64,000 bases of DNA from Arsukibacterium sp. UBA5043 (GCA_002415085.1 DIBV01000017.1:299818-363817); one strand, 5' to 3'. Positions 1-10,414 are shown, numbered from the stretch's first letter. Translations and numbers: made by a program. The notes: generated from the sequence alone by a model not told the origin.

Positions 1-4
1 ACAT

Positions 5-1189
5 TTAATGCTTTTCGCTGGCGCGTTGCTCCAGTATAGCGACTGCCGGTAAGGTTTTGCCTTCTAAAAACTCTAAAAATGCGCCTCCGCCGGTAGAAAT
101 ATAAGACACATCATCAGCAATGCCATATTTATCAATAGCGGCCAGCGTATCACCGCCACCGGCAATTGAAAATGCGTCACTGCTGGCAATCGCTTCAGCC
201 ACGGCTTTGGTTCCGGCCGCAAACTGCTCAAATTCAAATACGCCTACCGGGCCGTTCCAGACAATAGTGCCGGCTTTTTTAAGAATATCAGTTAACTGGC
301 CGATGGTAGCCGGGCCAACATCAAAAATCATTTCGGTACTGGCGACATCAGACGCCAGCTTTAAACTGGCTGCCGTTTGCTCGCTAAACTCCTGACCTAC
401 CACCACATCGGTTGGTACCGGTATGATGGCACCGCGGGCTTTAGCTTGCTCGATTAGCCGCTTTGCTTCGGGAATCAAATCGGGTTCATACAATGATTTA
501 CCAACATTATTGCCCTCGGCGGCAATAAAGGTATTCGCGATACCGCCACCAACAATAAGTTGATCAACCAGCCCTGACAAGGACTCCAGCACCGTCAGTT
601 TGGTAGAAACTTTTGAACCACCAACGATGGCTACCAAAGGCCGTTTCGGGTTCTTTAACGCCGCCCCTAGGGCATCTAGCTCTGCCACCAGCAACGGACC
701 GGCACAAGCCACGGGTGCAAATTTGGCCACGCCATGAGTAGAGGCTTGCGCCCGGTGAGCCGTGCCAAAGGCATCCATCACAAATACATCACACAATGCA
801 GCCAGCTGCTTTGCAAGCTGGTCATCGTTTTTGGCTTCACCTATGTTAAAGCGGACATTTTCAAACACCACCACTTCAGCCGTGTTTGCCTCCACTCCCT
901 GCAAATAGTCACTGGCCAATTTGACCGGAACCTGCAACGCTTCAGCCAGATAATCCACTACCGGCTGCAACGACGCTTCTTTCGTAAATGTACCTTCTTC
1001 CGGCCGACCTAAATGCGACATCACCATCACCCGGGCACCTTGATCAAGAGCCAGTTTTAACGTAGGAATGGCTGCTTTTAAGCGGGCATCAGAGGTTACT
1101 TTACCGTCTTTTACCGGCACATTTAAATCTTCCCGAATTAAAACCCGCTTTCCAGCTAAATCCAGATCGCTCATCCGAATAACGCTCAT
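5..1189 (-). CDS. pgk: Phosphoglycerate kinase
   Basis: This cytoplasmic glycolytic enzyme interconverts 1,3-bisphosphoglycerate and 3-phosphoglycerate with ATP formation. The 394-residue protein has the family landmarks in order: RxDxNVP near residue 20, [24 protein letters not shown], the WNGPVGVFE segment and the C-terminal GGGDT nucleotide loop. I chose the ATG at 1189 because GGAGCG lies just upstream and the protein then starts as in E. coli. The frame stays open upstream to 1363, but that extension overlaps epd and has no family resemblance. It is the last gene of tkt-epd-pgk, 16 bp after epd. The stop codon sits almost at the window edge, so anything downstream (fba in many relatives) cannot be seen. 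Confidence 0.97.
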   Translation of the reverse strand: MSVIRMSDLDLAGKRVLIREDLNVPVKDGKVTSDARLKAAIPTLKLALDQGARVMVMSHLGRPEEGTFTKEASLQPVVDYLAEALQVPVKLASDYLQGVEANTAEVVVFENVRFNIGEAKNDDQLAKQLAALCDVFVMDAFGTAHRAQASTHGVAKFAPVACAGPLLVAELDALGAALKNPKRPLVAIVGGSKVSTKLTVLESLSGLVDQLIVGGGIANTFIAAEGNNVGKSLYEPDLIPEAKRLIEQAKARGAIIPVPTDVVVGQEFSEQTAASLKLASDVASTEMIFDVGPATIGQLTDILKKAGTIVWNGPVGVFEFEQFAAGTKAVAEAIASSDAFSIAGGGDTLAAIDKYGIADDVSYISTGGGAFLEFLEGKTLPAVAILEQRASEKH

Positions 1190-1205
1190 ATTTCGCTCCT
1201 TGTCT

Positions 1206-2219
1206 TTAAATTTTTTGCAGCATAGCTCGCGCTGTATCAAGCATCCTGTTGGCAAAGCCCCATTCGTTATCACACCATACCAGGCATTTAACCAGGCGTT
1301 TATGGCTAACCCGGGTCTGGGAGCCATCAACAATGCAGGAATGCGGGTTATGATTAAAATCAACTGACACTAATGGTTCTTCAGTATAATCGAGAATGCC
1401 AGCAAGGCTGGCCAAACCGGCTTGTTGCAGTGCCGAATTTACTCTGGCGATACTCACATCCTGATGCAAGGTAACGCTTAAGTCCATTGCCGTAACGTTG
1501 ACCGTAGGCACCCGCACGGCAATTGCTTCAAAGCGGCCGGCAAATTTTGGCAAAATGCGCTCAATGCCAAGTGCCAGTTTTGTATCAACCGGAATAATAG
1601 ATTGACTGGCCGCCCGGGTACGGCGTAAATCGGGATGATATGCATCAATTACCTGCTGGTCATGCATCGATGCGTGAATAGTCGTTATTGTACCGCTTTC
1701 CACCCCAAAATGCTGATCCAGCACTTGAATAACCGGAACGATACAGTTGGTGGTGCAGGAACCAGCCGAAACAACCGTCATTTCCTGGCGTAGCAAATGC
1801 TGGTTAATGCCATAAATAATAGTGGCATCAATATCGGTATCTGCCGGATGAGAAAACAGCACTTTTTTCGCCCCGGCCGTCAAATGCCAGCTGGCGTGCT
1901 CCCGGCTATGAAATACTCCGGTGCATTCCAGCACAATATCAACGTTAAGTTCTGTCCAGGGCAATTCCAGCGGATCGGCTTTACTATATAAGTTAATCTT
2001 GTCGCCAGCGACCCGAATACCACCTTCAAAAGATTCCACTTTACTGCCGAAACGGCCGTGCGATGTATCGTATTTTAGCAGGTGCGCTACGCCTTTAGCA
2101 TCGGCCAGTTCGTTAATAGCAACAACTTGTAGCTGCTGTTGCCAACCATTTTCATAAATAGCCCGCAAAATATTGCGGCCAATCCGGCCGAAGCCATTAA
2201 TTGCCAGTTTAATTGCCAT
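1206..2219 (-). CDS. epd: D-erythrose-4-phosphate dehydrogenase
   Basis: This NAD-dependent GAPDH-family enzyme oxidises erythrose-4-phosphate to 4-phosphoerythronate for pyridoxal phosphate synthesis. The 337-residue sequence has the Rossmann GFGRIGR motif at about residues 9-15 and the catalytic SCTTNC with Cys155. Segments such as the INELAD and [18 protein letters not shown] stretches match Epd more closely than glycolytic GapA. It lies between tkt and pgk, the usual gammaproteobacterial order, with 57 bp to tkt and 16 bp to pgk. Some Epd-like proteins also act on glyceraldehyde-3-phosphate, and the sequence alone does not exclude that. Confidence 0.93.
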   Translation of the reverse strand: MAIKLAINGFGRIGRNILRAIYENGWQQQLQVVAINELADAKGVAHLLKYDTSHGRFGSKVESFEGGIRVAGDKINLYSKADPLELPWTELNVDIVLECTGVFHSREHASWHLTAGAKKVLFSHPADTDIDATIIYGINQHLLRQEMTVVSAGSCTTNCIVPVIQVLDQHFGVESGTITTIHASMHDQQVIDAYHPDLRRTRAASQSIIPVDTKLALGIERILPKFAGRFEAIAVRVPTVNVTAMDLSVTLHQDVSIARVNSALQQAGLASLAGILDYTEEPLVSVDFNHNPHSCIVDGSQTRVSHKRLVKCLVWCDNEWGFANRMLDTARAMLQKI

Positions 2220-2235
2220 ATCACCACATAAAAGT

Positions 2236-2254
2236 GGGACCGCAAAGCGGCCCC
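2236..2254 (-). terminator. Possible attenuating hairpin between tkt and epd
   Basis: On the minus strand an 8-bp GC-rich stem with a 3-base loop (one G-U pair) lies in the 57-bp tkt-epd gap and is followed after two bases by a run of only four T. It could reduce read-through from tkt into epd-pgk, but the short T run makes it a weak terminator. A separate perfect 16-base palindrome covers the tkt stop codon at about 2271-2286. Confidence 0.3.
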
Positions 2255-2276
2255 GGAGTTGAATTAATGCTAACGG

Positions 2277-4277
2277 TTAACCGTTAAGCTGGTTGGTTGC
2301 GGCATCCACTATCGCATCGACGGTAATACCAAAATGCTTAAACAGCTGCTCGGCTGGCGCGGACTCTCCAAAGCTGGTCATACCGATCACATCCCCTGCT
2401 AAACCCACATATTTGTACCAGCTGTCGACAATGCCAGCTTCTACCGCAATGCGTTTGGTTACCGCTGCCGGTAATACCGCTTCACGATAAGCCGCATCCT
2501 GGGCGTCAAACACATCGGTCGATGGCATAGATACCACCCGTATCTGCCTGCCCTGGCCGTTCAGGGTTTTGGCCGCTTGCACTGCCAGCTCAACCTCTGA
2601 ACCGGTGGCAATAATAACCAGCTCCGGGCGTTGCTCGCTGTCCAGCAACACATAGCCACCGCGTTTAATATTATTTACTGTTGCCGCATCACGCGGTTGT
2701 TGCACCAGGTTCTGCCGGCTGAAAATCAAGGTCGTCGGCCCGTCAGTGCGCTCAATTGCAGCCTGCCAGGCTACTGCTGATTCTACCTGGTCACAGGGGC
2801 GCCAGTTCATCAGATTTGGGGTGGCACGCAAACTGATCAGTTGCTCTACCGGCTGGTGGGTTGGGCCATCTTCGCCCAAACCAATTGAGTCGTGAGTATA
2901 AACAAAGATTACCCGCTGCTTCATTAGTGCAGCCATCCGTACCGCATTGCGGGCGTATTCCATAAACATTAAAAAGGTCGCGCCGTAAGGTACAAAGCCA
3001 CCGTGCAAGGCAATGCCATTCATCATCGCCGACATGCCAAACTCACGTACACCATAGTATATATAGTTGCCGCTGGCGTCTTCTGCAGTCAGTGGTTTTG
3101 AACCCTGCCAGATGGTCAGGTTAGAACCGGCTAAATCCGCCGAGCCGCCCATCATTTCCGGCAACAACGGGCCAAACGCATTTAAGGCGTTTTGTGATGC
3201 TTTACGACTGGCAATAGTAGCGGGGTTAGCTTGCAGCTTTTCAATATAGGCTTGCGATTGTTCTGCCCAGTTAGCGGGCAATTCGCCCGCGGTGCGACGT
3301 TTAAACTCGGCAGCTAACTGAGGATGCGCCTGCTGATAAGCGGCAAACAAGCTATTCCATTGTTTTTCTGCCGCAGCACCTTTTTCGTTGGCGTTCCACA
3401 GGGCGTAAATATCTTCGGGTATGTCAAAGGCGGCATGTGGCCACTGCAGAAAGTTGCGCGACGCAACAATTTCATCTTCCCCTAACGGTGCACCATGGCT
3501 GTCATGACTGCCGCCTTTATTCGGCGAGCCATAGCCAATTACCGTTTTACAGCAAATAAGGGTGGGTTTGTCTGTCTGAGCCTGCGCTTGAGCAATTGCC
3601 GTGTTTACGGCGTCACTGTTATGGCCATCTACATTAGCAATAACGTGCCAGCCATAGGCTGCAAAACGGGCCGGCGTGTCATCGGTAAACCAACCCTCAA
3701 CGTGACCATCAATTGAAATGCCGTTGTCATCCCAAAAGGCAATCAGTTTATTCAGGCCCAAGGTGCCGGCAATAGAACAGGCCTCATGAGAAATACCTTC
3801 CATCAAACAGCCATCACCTAAAAATACATAGGTGTGGTGATCAACCACCGCAAAATCCGGCTGATTAAACTGAGCCGCTAATGCTTTTTCAGCCAGGGCC
3901 ATGCCTACTGCATTAGTAAGGCCCTGGCCCAACGGGCCGGTAGTGGTTTCGACACCCGGCGCATAACCATATTCGGGGTGGCCTGGGGTTCTGGAATGCA
4001 ACTGCCGAAATTGCTTTAAATCGTCAATGGTTAAATCATAACCACTAAGATGCAACAAAGAGTACAGTAGCATCGAACCATGGCCATTAGATAAAATGAA
4101 CCGATCCCGGTCTGCCCATGCCGGATTAGCCGGATTATGCTTCAGGTAATCCCGCCAAAGTACTTCAGCAATATCTGCCATGCCCATAGGCGCGCCAGGG
4201 TGGCCTGATTTTGCTTTTTGAACTGCATCCATACTTAAGGCACGGATGGCATTGGCGAGTTGTTTACGAGATGGCAT
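2277..4277 (-). CDS. tkt: Transketolase
   Basis: This thiamine-diphosphate enzyme of the pentose phosphate pathway transfers two-carbon ketol units between sugar phosphates and supplies erythrose-4-phosphate, the substrate of the downstream epd product. The 666-residue protein shows [13 protein letters not shown] near the N-terminus, the ThDP/Mg GDGCLMEG motif with its downstream Asn, and the transketolase pyrimidine-domain motif [13 protein letters not shown]. The start at 4277 has an AGGAG-type ribosome site seven bases upstream and matches TktA. An earlier in-frame ATG at 4313 would add 12 residues without a comparable site. It is the first gene of tkt-epd-pgk and diverges from metK. Confidence 0.97.
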   Translation of the reverse strand: MPSRKQLANAIRALSMDAVQKAKSGHPGAPMGMADIAEVLWRDYLKHNPANPAWADRDRFILSNGHGSMLLYSLLHLSGYDLTIDDLKQFRQLHSRTPGHPEYGYAPGVETTTGPLGQGLTNAVGMALAEKALAAQFNQPDFAVVDHHTYVFLGDGCLMEGISHEACSIAGTLGLNKLIAFWDDNGISIDGHVEGWFTDDTPARFAAYGWHVIANVDGHNSDAVNTAIAQAQAQTDKPTLICCKTVIGYGSPNKGGSHDSHGAPLGEDEIVASRNFLQWPHAAFDIPEDIYALWNANEKGAAAEKQWNSLFAAYQQAHPQLAAEFKRRTAGELPANWAEQSQAYIEKLQANPATIASRKASQNALNAFGPLLPEMMGGSADLAGSNLTIWQGSKPLTAEDASGNYIYYGVREFGMSAMMNGIALHGGFVPYGATFLMFMEYARNAVRMAALMKQRVIFVYTHDSIGLGEDGPTHQPVEQLISLRATPNLMNWRPCDQVESAVAWQAAIERTDGPTTLIFSRQNLVQQPRDAATVNNIKRGGYVLLDSEQRPELVIIATGSEVELAVQAAKTLNGQGRQIRVVSMPSTDVFDAQDAAYREAVLPAAVTKRIAVEAGIVDSWYKYVGLAGDVIGMTSFGESAPAEQLFKHFGITVDAIVDAATNQLNG

Positions 4278-4423
4278 TGTAGCTCCTGCTAGTGGCTTTA
4301 ATGGGGACGACATAAAACTTGGGCCTTATTTTCACTTACTGTTGTCCAGATGGCAAATGATAATCCTTAGCAACCAATATTTTCCTGTCGCAAGTGATCG
4401 CGCTGTTAACTTTACCGTAAACT

Positions 4424-4452
4424 TTGGCATTAAAGACGTCTGGGCGTCAAAT
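4424..4452 (+). promoter_or_regulatory. Candidate metK sigma-70 promoter
   Basis: A -35-like TTGGCA (4424-4429) and a -10-like TCAAAT (4447-4452, 4 of 6 matches) are separated by 17 bases. The elements alone are moderate, but the spacer holds the two MetJ-type boxes, which is where a repressor operator would be expected. Predicted transcription starts near 4459. Confidence 0.45.
4434..4449 (+). promoter_or_regulatory. Candidate MetJ operator (two met boxes)
   Basis: A perfect met box AGACGTCT at 4434-4441 is followed directly by GGGCGTCA at 4442-4449, which matches five of eight consensus positions. MetJ binds tandem 8-bp boxes cooperatively with S-adenosylmethionine as co-repressor, and metK, which makes that co-repressor, is a classical target. 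The location between the -35 and -10 elements would let the repressor block RNA polymerase. metJ itself is not in this window. Confidence 0.7.
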
Positions 4453-4607
4453 ATTACTAGCCAAGACCGGCCTGTTTTACTAAAATAAGCGGCTATTTTT
4501 CTGGTGGTGATAATAAGGCTGTGTTCTTAGCCCTATCTAGCAATGCTGATTAAACAGTATTGCGGCCCCAGCGTGATGAATTAACCAACTTTGGTGGAAT
4601 ACAACAG

Positions 4608-5756
4608 ATGGCACAACATATTTTTACTTCTGAGTCGGTATCTGAAGGACATCCGGACAAAATCGCCGATCAAATCTCCGATGCAGTATTAGATGCAATT
4701 TTAGAACAAGACCCGAAAGCCCGTGTCGCCTGCGAAACCTTTGTTAAAACAGGCATGGTACTGGTAGGTGGCGAAATTACCACCACGGCCTGGGTTGATA
4801 TTGAAGAACTAACCCGTAAAACCGTTCGTGAAATTGGTTACACCCATTCTGACATGGGTTTTGACGCCGATTCCTGCGCGGTGCTCAATGCCATTGGTAA
4901 ACAATCACCTGACATCAACCAGGGTGTCGATAAAACCGACCCGCGCGAGCAAGGTGCAGGTGATCAGGGGTTAATGTTTGGTTACGCCAGTAACGAGACA
5001 GACGTTTTAATGCCAGCCCCGGTTACCTATGCGCACCGCTTAATGCAGCGCCAGGCTCAGGTTCGCAAAGACGGTACCCTGCCCTGGTTACGGCCGGATG
5101 CCAAGTCACAATTAAGCTTTATTTATGAAGATGGTAAGCCGGTGGGTATCGATGCAGTGGTGTTATCTACCCAGCACTGTGACACCATCAGCACCGAGAA
5201 CTTACGTGAAGCCGTTATGGAAACCATTATCAAGCCGGTACTGCCTGCTGAATGGTTAACCAGCAACACCAAATATTTTATTAACCCAACCGGCCGTTTT
5301 GTGATTGGCGGCCCAATGGGCGACTGCGGCCTGACCGGTCGTAAAATTATCGTTGATACCTACGGCGGTATGGCCCGCCATGGGGGTGGTGCTTTCTCTG
5401 GTAAAGACCCATCTAAAGTAGACCGCTCTGCCGCTTATGCCGCTCGCTATGTTGCTAAAAATATCGTGGCCGCCGGCCTGGCTGACCGCTGCGAACTGCA
5501 GGTATCTTATGCCATTGGTGTTGCCGAGCCTACGTCTATCAGCCTGGAAACCTTTGGTACCAGCAAGCTGTCTGAAGAGCAGCTCATCAAGTTGGTGCGT
5601 GAGCACTTCGACCTGCGCCCGCATGGCCTGATTGCCATGCTGGATCTGGAGCGGCCAATTTACGGCGCTACCGCGGCTTACGGCCACTTTGGCCGCAGCG
5701 AGTTCCCGTGGGAGCAAACCGACAAAGCCGATTTACTGCGCCAGTATGCAAAGTAA
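4608..5756 (+). CDS. metK: S-adenosylmethionine synthetase
   Basis: MetK makes S-adenosylmethionine from methionine and ATP in the cytoplasm. The 382-residue protein has the family signatures [15 protein letters not shown] near the N-terminus, [12 protein letters not shown] and the P-loop-like [16 protein letters not shown]. The start at 4608 follows a GGTGGA site. A TTG at 4560 in the same frame would add 16 residues not found in the family. It is transcribed alone, with a candidate MetJ-controlled promoter upstream and a strong terminator downstream. Confidence 0.97.
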   Translation: MAQHIFTSESVSEGHPDKIADQISDAVLDAILEQDPKARVACETFVKTGMVLVGGEITTTAWVDIEELTRKTVREIGYTHSDMGFDADSCAVLNAIGKQSPDINQGVDKTDPREQGAGDQGLMFGYASNETDVLMPAPVTYAHRLMQRQAQVRKDGTLPWLRPDAKSQLSFIYEDGKPVGIDAVVLSTQHCDTISTENLREAVMETIIKPVLPAEWLTSNTKYFINPTGRFVIGGPMGDCGLTGRKIIVDTYGGMARHGGGAFSGKDPSKVDRSAAYAARYVAKNIVAAGLADRCELQVSYAIGVAEPTSISLETFGTSKLSEEQLIKLVREHFDLRPHGLIAMLDLERPIYGATAAYGHFGRSEFPWEQTDKADLLRQYAK

Positions 5757-5823
5757 GGGTAGCTTGTAAGTGTACCCTATAGCGTGAAGTGTGTGCTCAT
5801 GAGCATGTGCCAACACGGCAGGT

Positions 5824-5856
5824 AAAAGGAGAGCTTCGGCTCTCCTTTTCTGTTTT
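5824..5856 (+). terminator. Rho-independent terminator after metK
   Basis: An 11-bp perfect stem (5824-5834 with 5839-5849) is closed by a TTCG tetraloop and followed by CTGTTTTT. The A-rich 5' arm also makes it usable in the reverse direction. Confidence 0.92.
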
Positions 5857-5882
5857 TATTGGCGATTCGGCTTATTTTTCAC

Positions 5883-5910
5883 TTACCAATACTGGTGTTT
5901 TGTGTATGAT
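5883..5910 (+). promoter_or_regulatory. Possible promoter of the AbgT-family gene
   Basis: TTACCA (5883-5888) and TATGAT (5905-5910) lie 16 bases apart, about 90 bases before the transporter start. The -10 matches five of six consensus bases and the -35 four of six. It follows the metK terminator, so an independent promoter is needed here. Confidence 0.4.
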
Positions 5911-6000
5911 AAAGGCGTTTTACCTTCCAGGGTTAAGCTGCAAGCGATAGCAGCTAACAAATAAAAAGATAAGAAAGATAATAAGGTCAAAGGAAATATT

Positions 6001-7593
6001 ATGTCTGAGCAAACTGCTGCCGTAAAAACCGGTTGGCTGAACCGTGCGCTAAACGGTATTGAAGTTGTCGGTAATAAACTACCCGATCCGGCGGTATTAT
6101 TCGGAATATTGATGGTTGTGGTATGGGTCGCCTCCTGGCTGCTGTCCGGCGTGTCATTTAACGAGGTTGATCCCCGTACCGGCGAAGCAATTTTAGTTAA
6201 TAACCTGCTGCAAGCCGATTCACTGGCTACCTTTATGTCCAAAATGGTCAATACCTTCGTGACTTTCCCGCCGCTGGGCGTAGTACTGGTTGCTATGCTT
6301 GGCCTGGGGGTTGCAGAATATACCGGTTTTATTAATGCCGGTCTGCGTTCTATTCTCAGTCTCACCCCCAAAATGCTGTTGACACCAGTGTTAGTGTTTG
6401 TAGGTGTGGTCAGCCATATGGCGGTAGATGCGGGTTATGTGTTGGTTATCCCGCTGGGCGCGGTAATTTTTTATGCAGCAGGCCGCCATCCACTGGCAGG
6501 TATTGCAGCAGCCTTTGTTGGCGTGTCAGGTGGCTTCTCGGCTACGGTACTGCCATCAAGCCTGGATCCGTTACTGTCGGGTCTTACTCAGGTTTCAGCG
6601 CGTTTATCCGCCGATCCGGCAGCCGCCGAAATGTTTATCAGTCCGATGAACAATTACTATTTCACCACGGCTTCTACCGTGTTAGTCGTGCTGATTGGCT
6701 GGGTATTAACAGACAAATTTATTGAGCCCAGACTAAAGTCAACGCCAGTTGATGGTGATCCGGCTGATATGCCGAAGATGGACGACCTTAAGCCGAACGA
6801 GCGTAAAGGTTTACGCTGGGCCAGTTTATCTATGCTGTTAAGTATTGTCGTGCTTGTATTATCTACCTTACCTGAAACCTCTGCCTGGCGTGCCCCGGCA
6901 GGTACAGAGCTTGCTGAGGGTCAAAGTAATCTGCTGGTGTTTGCCGCGCCATTAATGCAATCTATCGTCAGTATCATTTTCATCTTCTTCCTGATCCCGG
7001 GTATCGTTTATGGCTATGTTTCCGGCACGGCCAATAACCATCGCGAAATCATCAAAGGCATGAGCAAAGCGATGAGCGGTATGGGCTATTATATCGTTAT
7101 GGCATTTTTCTGTGCTCAGTTTATTTATGCTTTTGGTCAGTCAAACCTTGGCGCGTTACTCGCGATAAAAGGCGCTAACTGGTTACAGGAAATGGCGTTC
7201 CCGATGGGCTTTACCCTGATTGGCATTGTATTTTTATCCGGATTTGTCAATTTAGTGGTCGGCTCCGCTTCGGCCAAATGGGCACTAATTGGTGCCGTTA
7301 TGGTACCGATGCTGATGGAGCTTGGCGTATCACCTGATTTAACTCAGGCGGCTTACCGGGTAGGCGATTCTTCTACCAATATTATTACTCCACTGCTGCC
7401 CTACTTTCCGTTGGTCGTGGTGTTTTGTCAGAAATATGTCAAATCTACCGGTATTGGTACCTTAATTGCGCTAATGCTACCTTACTCAATTGCCATGCTT
7501 ATTCTCTGGACCTGCTTCCTGCTTGGTTTCTGGGCACTGGATTTACCACTGGGTATTGGCGCAAGCTACACTTTCCCGGCTACCGGCCAGTAA
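6001..7593 (+). CDS. AbgT-family transporter
   Basis: This polytopic inner-membrane protein of 530 residues belongs to the AbgT family. Its founding member imports p-aminobenzoyl-glutamate, while other members have been reported to export sulfonamides. The start is supported by AAAGGA upstream. The sequence opens with a short cytoplasmic segment ending LPDPAVLFG, typical of the family, followed by many hydrophobic segments and the conserved GDSSTNIITPLLPYFP stretch near residues 455-470. No abgA/abgB peptidase genes are adjacent, so the substrate cannot be inferred from context. It stands alone between two terminators. Confidence 0.9.
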   Translation: MSEQTAAVKTGWLNRALNGIEVVGNKLPDPAVLFGILMVVVWVASWLLSGVSFNEVDPRTGEAILVNNLLQADSLATFMSKMVNTFVTFPPLGVVLVAMLGLGVAEYTGFINAGLRSILSLTPKMLLTPVLVFVGVVSHMAVDAGYVLVIPLGAVIFYAAGRHPLAGIAAAFVGVSGGFSATVLPSSLDPLLSGLTQVSARLSADPAAAEMFISPMNNYYFTTASTVLVVLIGWVLTDKFIEPRLKSTPVDGDPADMPKMDDLKPNERKGLRWASLSMLLSIVVLVLSTLPETSAWRAPAGTELAEGQSNLLVFAAPLMQSIVSIIFIFFLIPGIVYGYVSGTANNHREIIKGMSKAMSGMGYYIVMAFFCAQFIYAFGQSNLGALLAIKGANWLQEMAFPMGFTLIGIVFLSGFVNLVVGSASAKWALIGAVMVPMLMELGVSPDLTQAAYRVGDSSTNIITPLLPYFPLVVVFCQKYVKSTGIGTLIALMLPYSIAMLILWTCFLLGFWALDLPLGIGASYTFPATGQ

Positions 7594-7615
7594 TAGCTGC
7601 AGTAATCGTTATACT

Positions 7616-7643
7616 AAAACCGCTGCCATTGCAGCGGTTTTTT
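7616..7643 (+). terminator. Rho-independent terminator after the AbgT-family gene
   Basis: An 11-bp stem (7616-7626 with 7631-7641) with loop CATT ends in a run of six T. It separates the transporter from the rsmE cluster. Confidence 0.9.
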
Positions 7644-7702
7644 ATTCTGAAAATACGTTATCCCTGCTACCATTAACCACTTTATTCCCCGGAAAATGAA
7701 AT

Positions 7703-8431
7703 ATGCGTATTCCACGTATTTATACGCCACAGGCTCTTACGGTAAATAAGCCATTGCAACTTGACGAAGAAGCCGCCAATCATGTGGGCCGGGTGCTGCG
7801 GATGCAGCCAGGGCAGGCATTACAATTGTTTAATGGCGACGGCATTAACTACGCCGCGACAATCGCTGATGTCAGCAAAAAACAGCTAATGGTAATCATT
7901 AGCCAGGCTCAGCCAAACCCGGTAGAGTCACCACTGCGTATTCATTTAGGCCAGGCCATTTCACGTGGCGACAGAATGGATTTTGCTATCCAAAAAGCGG
8001 TGGAGTTGGGGGTAACTGAAATCACCCCACTGTTTACCGAGCGTTGCGGGGTAAAACTTGACGGCGACAGACTAGCAAAACGAAATGAGCAATGGCAAAA
8101 AATTGCCATTAGCGCCTGCGAGCAAAGTGGTCGCAGTGTGGTACCACAGGTTAATCCGGCCATTCAGTTAGACTTGTGGTTGTTACAAGCAACAAATTCA
8201 TTGCAGCTGACCTTGGATCCGCGGGCCAGCGCCACCATTAAAACCTTAAGCGCCAGTCAGGATATCCGGTTGGTAATTGGTCCGGAAGGCGGCTTTACCG
8301 ACAGTGAAGTTAGCGCTACCAGCCAGGCCGGCTTTACCGGCATCCAGCTTGGCCCAAGAGTGTTACGCACGGAAACCGCAGCACTGACGGCAATAAGTGC
8401 TTTACAACTGCAATTTGGCGATCTCGCCTGA
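7703..8431 (+). CDS. rsmE: 16S rRNA (uracil-1498-N3)-methyltransferase
   Basis: RsmE methylates U1498 of 16S rRNA in the assembled 30S subunit. The 242-residue protein has an N-terminal PUA-like part (MRIPRIY, HVGRVLRM) and a C-terminal SPOUT knot with IGPEGGFTDSE and LGPRVLRTETA, which form the SAM site. It is seven bases upstream of gshB and starts the conserved rsmE-gshB-yqgE-ruvX block. Confidence 0.95.
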   Translation: MRIPRIYTPQALTVNKPLQLDEEAANHVGRVLRMQPGQALQLFNGDGINYAATIADVSKKQLMVIISQAQPNPVESPLRIHLGQAISRGDRMDFAIQKAVELGVTEITPLFTERCGVKLDGDRLAKRNEQWQKIAISACEQSGRSVVPQVNPAIQLDLWLLQATNSLQLTLDPRASATIKTLSASQDIRLVIGPEGGFTDSEVSATSQAGFTGIQLGPRVLRTETAALTAISALQLQFGDLA

Positions 8432-8438
8432 GGCTTCT

Positions 8439-9395
8439 ATGACAGCAATTAAATTGGGGGTTGTAATGGACCCCATCAGCCAGATCAATATCAAAAAAGA
8501 CTCCACTTTTGCTATGCTGCTTGAAGCACAGCACCGTGGCTATGAAATTCACTACATAGAAATGGCCGACTTATATTTATTGGAAGGCGAAGCACGTGCT
8601 ACCACCAAAACGCTGACGTTGCGCGAGGATACCCAAAGCTGGTATCAATTTAATAAGCAGCAAGACATGGCCCTGGCTGATCTTAACGTTATTTTAATGC
8701 GCAAAGACCCGCCATTTGATACTGAGTATATTTACGCTACCTATATATTAGAGCGGGCAGAGCAAGCCGGCAGCTTAATCGTTAACAAGCCACAAAGCCT
8801 GCGCGATGCCAACGAAAAACTCTATACTGCCTGGTTCAGCCAGTTCACTCCAAAAACTCTGGTTAGCCGTGATGCGGCAAGGCTGAAGGCATTTTATCAG
8901 GCGGAGCAGGATGTCATTCTTAAGCCACTGGACGGCATGGGCGGTGCATCGATATTCCGCTTAAAGCCCGGTGATGCCAATGTCAGCGTAATAATAGAAA
9001 CCCTGACCGAGCATGGCAGCCGTTATGCGATGGCCCAACAGTATATTGCTAAAATAAGCGAAGGTGATAAACGGATCTTAGTGGTCGACGGCGAGCCGGT
9101 ACCCTATTGCCTGGCCCGTATTCCGGCCAGTGGCGAAACCCGCGGCAATCTGGCGGCAGGTGGCAGAGGGGAAGCCAGGCCCCTGACCGATTCAGATTGG
9201 GCGATTGCCCGGGCGCTTGGGCCGGTATTGAAAGAAAAAGGACTCATTTTTGTGGGGTTAGACGTAATAGGTGATAAGCTTACAGAGATCAATGTCACCA
9301 GCCCCACCTGTATTCGCGAAATCGAGGCGGCTTATCCGGTAAGCATTACCGGTATGTTATTCGATGCCATCGAACAACGCCTGGCCGTCACCTGA
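8439..9395 (+). CDS. gshB: Glutathione synthetase
   Basis: GshB joins gamma-glutamylcysteine and glycine using ATP, the second step of glutathione synthesis. The 318-residue protein follows the E. coli enzyme closely: KLGVVMDPI at the start, LMRKDPPFD, the ATP-grasp lysine segment ILKPLDGMGGASIF, and the C-terminal INVTSPTCIREIE. I set the start at 8439 because it gives the family N-terminus. The upstream in-frame ATG at 8397 lies inside rsmE. Confidence 0.96.
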   Translation: MTAIKLGVVMDPISQINIKKDSTFAMLLEAQHRGYEIHYIEMADLYLLEGEARATTKTLTLREDTQSWYQFNKQQDMALADLNVILMRKDPPFDTEYIYATYILERAEQAGSLIVNKPQSLRDANEKLYTAWFSQFTPKTLVSRDAARLKAFYQAEQDVILKPLDGMGGASIFRLKPGDANVSVIIETLTEHGSRYAMAQQYIAKISEGDKRILVVDGEPVPYCLARIPASGETRGNLAAGGRGEARPLTDSDWAIARALGPVLKEKGLIFVGLDVIGDKLTEINVTSPTCIREIEAAYPVSITGMLFDAIEQRLAVT

Positions 9396-9437
9396 ATGCT
9401 GTAACCACAAAGCTGTAACTTAAAAAGTGAGGTTGTT

Positions 9438-9995
9438 ATGCAAGATTTCCAGAATCATTTTCTTATTGCTATGCCTGCACTGGACGATCCGATGTTTAAG
9501 CGCAGTGTTACTTATATTTGTGAACATTCTGCAGAGGGCGCGATGGGCATTGTTATTAACCATCCGCTGAATGTTACCGTAGCTGAGTTATTGCAACAGT
9601 TAGAAATCGAGTTTGACGGCGACAGTGCGGTTGCCCGCAGTGCCGTTTGCGCTGGTGGCCCGGTGCAGAGTGACCGCGGCTTCGTGCTGCACAGCCCGAA
9701 AAGTGGTTATCACAGTAGTTTAGAGCTGAACAACGGCCTGATGGTCACGACATCTAAAGACATCTTAATGGATTTAACCACTGAGGCGGCGCCAGACAAG
9801 TTTTTGCTGGCTCTGGGTTATGCCGGTTGGACGGCAGGTCAGCTTGAGCAGGAAATTGGTGACAACAGCTGGCTGGTGATCCCTGCTGATAATACGATTA
9901 TTTTTGATTTAAGCCATACTGAAAAATGGCAGTCTGCCACGGCTAAAATGGGCATTAAGCCCTGGCAATTAACCACAGAGGCCGGCCACGCATAA
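9438..9995 (+). CDS. yqgE: YqgE/AlgH family protein (UPF0301)
   Basis: This 185-residue cytoplasmic protein belongs to the UPF0301/DUF179 family. Its biochemical role is unknown. Family landmarks are [15 protein letters not shown] at the start, the [11 protein letters not shown] segment near residue 35 and [13 protein letters not shown]. The stop codon overlaps the ruvX start by one base (TAATG), which suggests translational coupling. Confidence 0.93.
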   Translation: MQDFQNHFLIAMPALDDPMFKRSVTYICEHSAEGAMGIVINHPLNVTVAELLQQLEIEFDGDSAVARSAVCAGGPVQSDRGFVLHSPKSGYHSSLELNNGLMVTTSKDILMDLTTEAAPDKFLLALGYAGWTAGQLEQEIGDNSWLVIPADNTIIFDLSHTEKWQSATAKMGIKPWQLTTEAGHA

Positions 9996-10414
9996 TGAGC
10001 AGCAGAACCGTACTGAGTTTTGATTACGGCACCAAGAGTATCGGCGTGGCGGTAGGCAATGAGCTTACCGGCAGCGCCACCTTACTTAATGCCCTTAAAG
10101 CGCAAGACGGCATCCCCAACTGGGATCAGATAGCAAAACTGATTAACGACTGGCAACCACAATTATTGCTGGTTGGCTTGCCGCTGAACATGGACGGCAG
10201 CGAGCAGGAGTTTACTGTTCGCACCCGCAAATTTGCCAATCGTCTGCATGGCAGGTTCGGCTTAGCGGTTGCCTTCCATGATGAACGCCTGTCAACCGCA
10301 GATGCCCGCAGCCGGTTATTTGCTGAAGGTGGTTTTCGCAAACTGGCGAAAGACAAAGTAGATAGTGTGTCGGCCCAAATTATTTTTGAAGGTTGGTATG
10401 AACAACAACCCTGA
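9995..10414 (+). CDS. ruvX: Holliday-junction resolvase-like RNase YqgF/RuvX
   Basis: This RNase H-fold nuclease family is associated with pre-16S rRNA 5'-end maturation and ribosome biogenesis. The 139-residue protein has the first catalytic Asp in [14 protein letters not shown], the [10 protein letters not shown] motif and DERLSTADA near residues 91-99, plus a late Asp in KDKVDSVSA. It follows yqgE with a one-base overlap. Confidence 0.94.
   Translation: MSSRTVLSFDYGTKSIGVAVGNELTGSATLLNALKAQDGIPNWDQIAKLINDWQPQLLLVGLPLNMDGSEQEFTVRTRKFANRLHGRFGLAVAFHDERLSTADARSRLFAEGGFRKLAKDKVDSVSAQIIFEGWYEQQP

Larger units (their letters stand above)
4278..4607. other. Divergent tkt-metK intergenic region
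   Basis: This 330-bp gap separates the divergently transcribed tkt and metK genes. It contains the candidate metK promoter and MetJ boxes described separately. I found no convincing sigma-70 promoter for tkt, no small ORF with a ribosome site and no structured RNA I could recognise. The metK leader would be about 150 bases long if the predicted promoter is right. Confidence 0.6.

Noticed and set aside
1190-1363. N-terminal extension of pgk to an ATG at 1363
   Set aside because: The extra 58 residues overlap the 3' end of epd, are unlike phosphoglycerate kinases, and the internal ATG at 1189 has a good ribosome site.
5256-5717. Long antisense reading frame inside metK
   Set aside because: It lies fully within metK on the opposite strand, has no ribosome site or family resemblance, and is explained by metK codon usage.
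5883-6371. Antisense reading frame over the AbgT-family gene start
   Set aside because: Low-complexity translation without family features; it overlaps the promoter and the first third of a clear gene.
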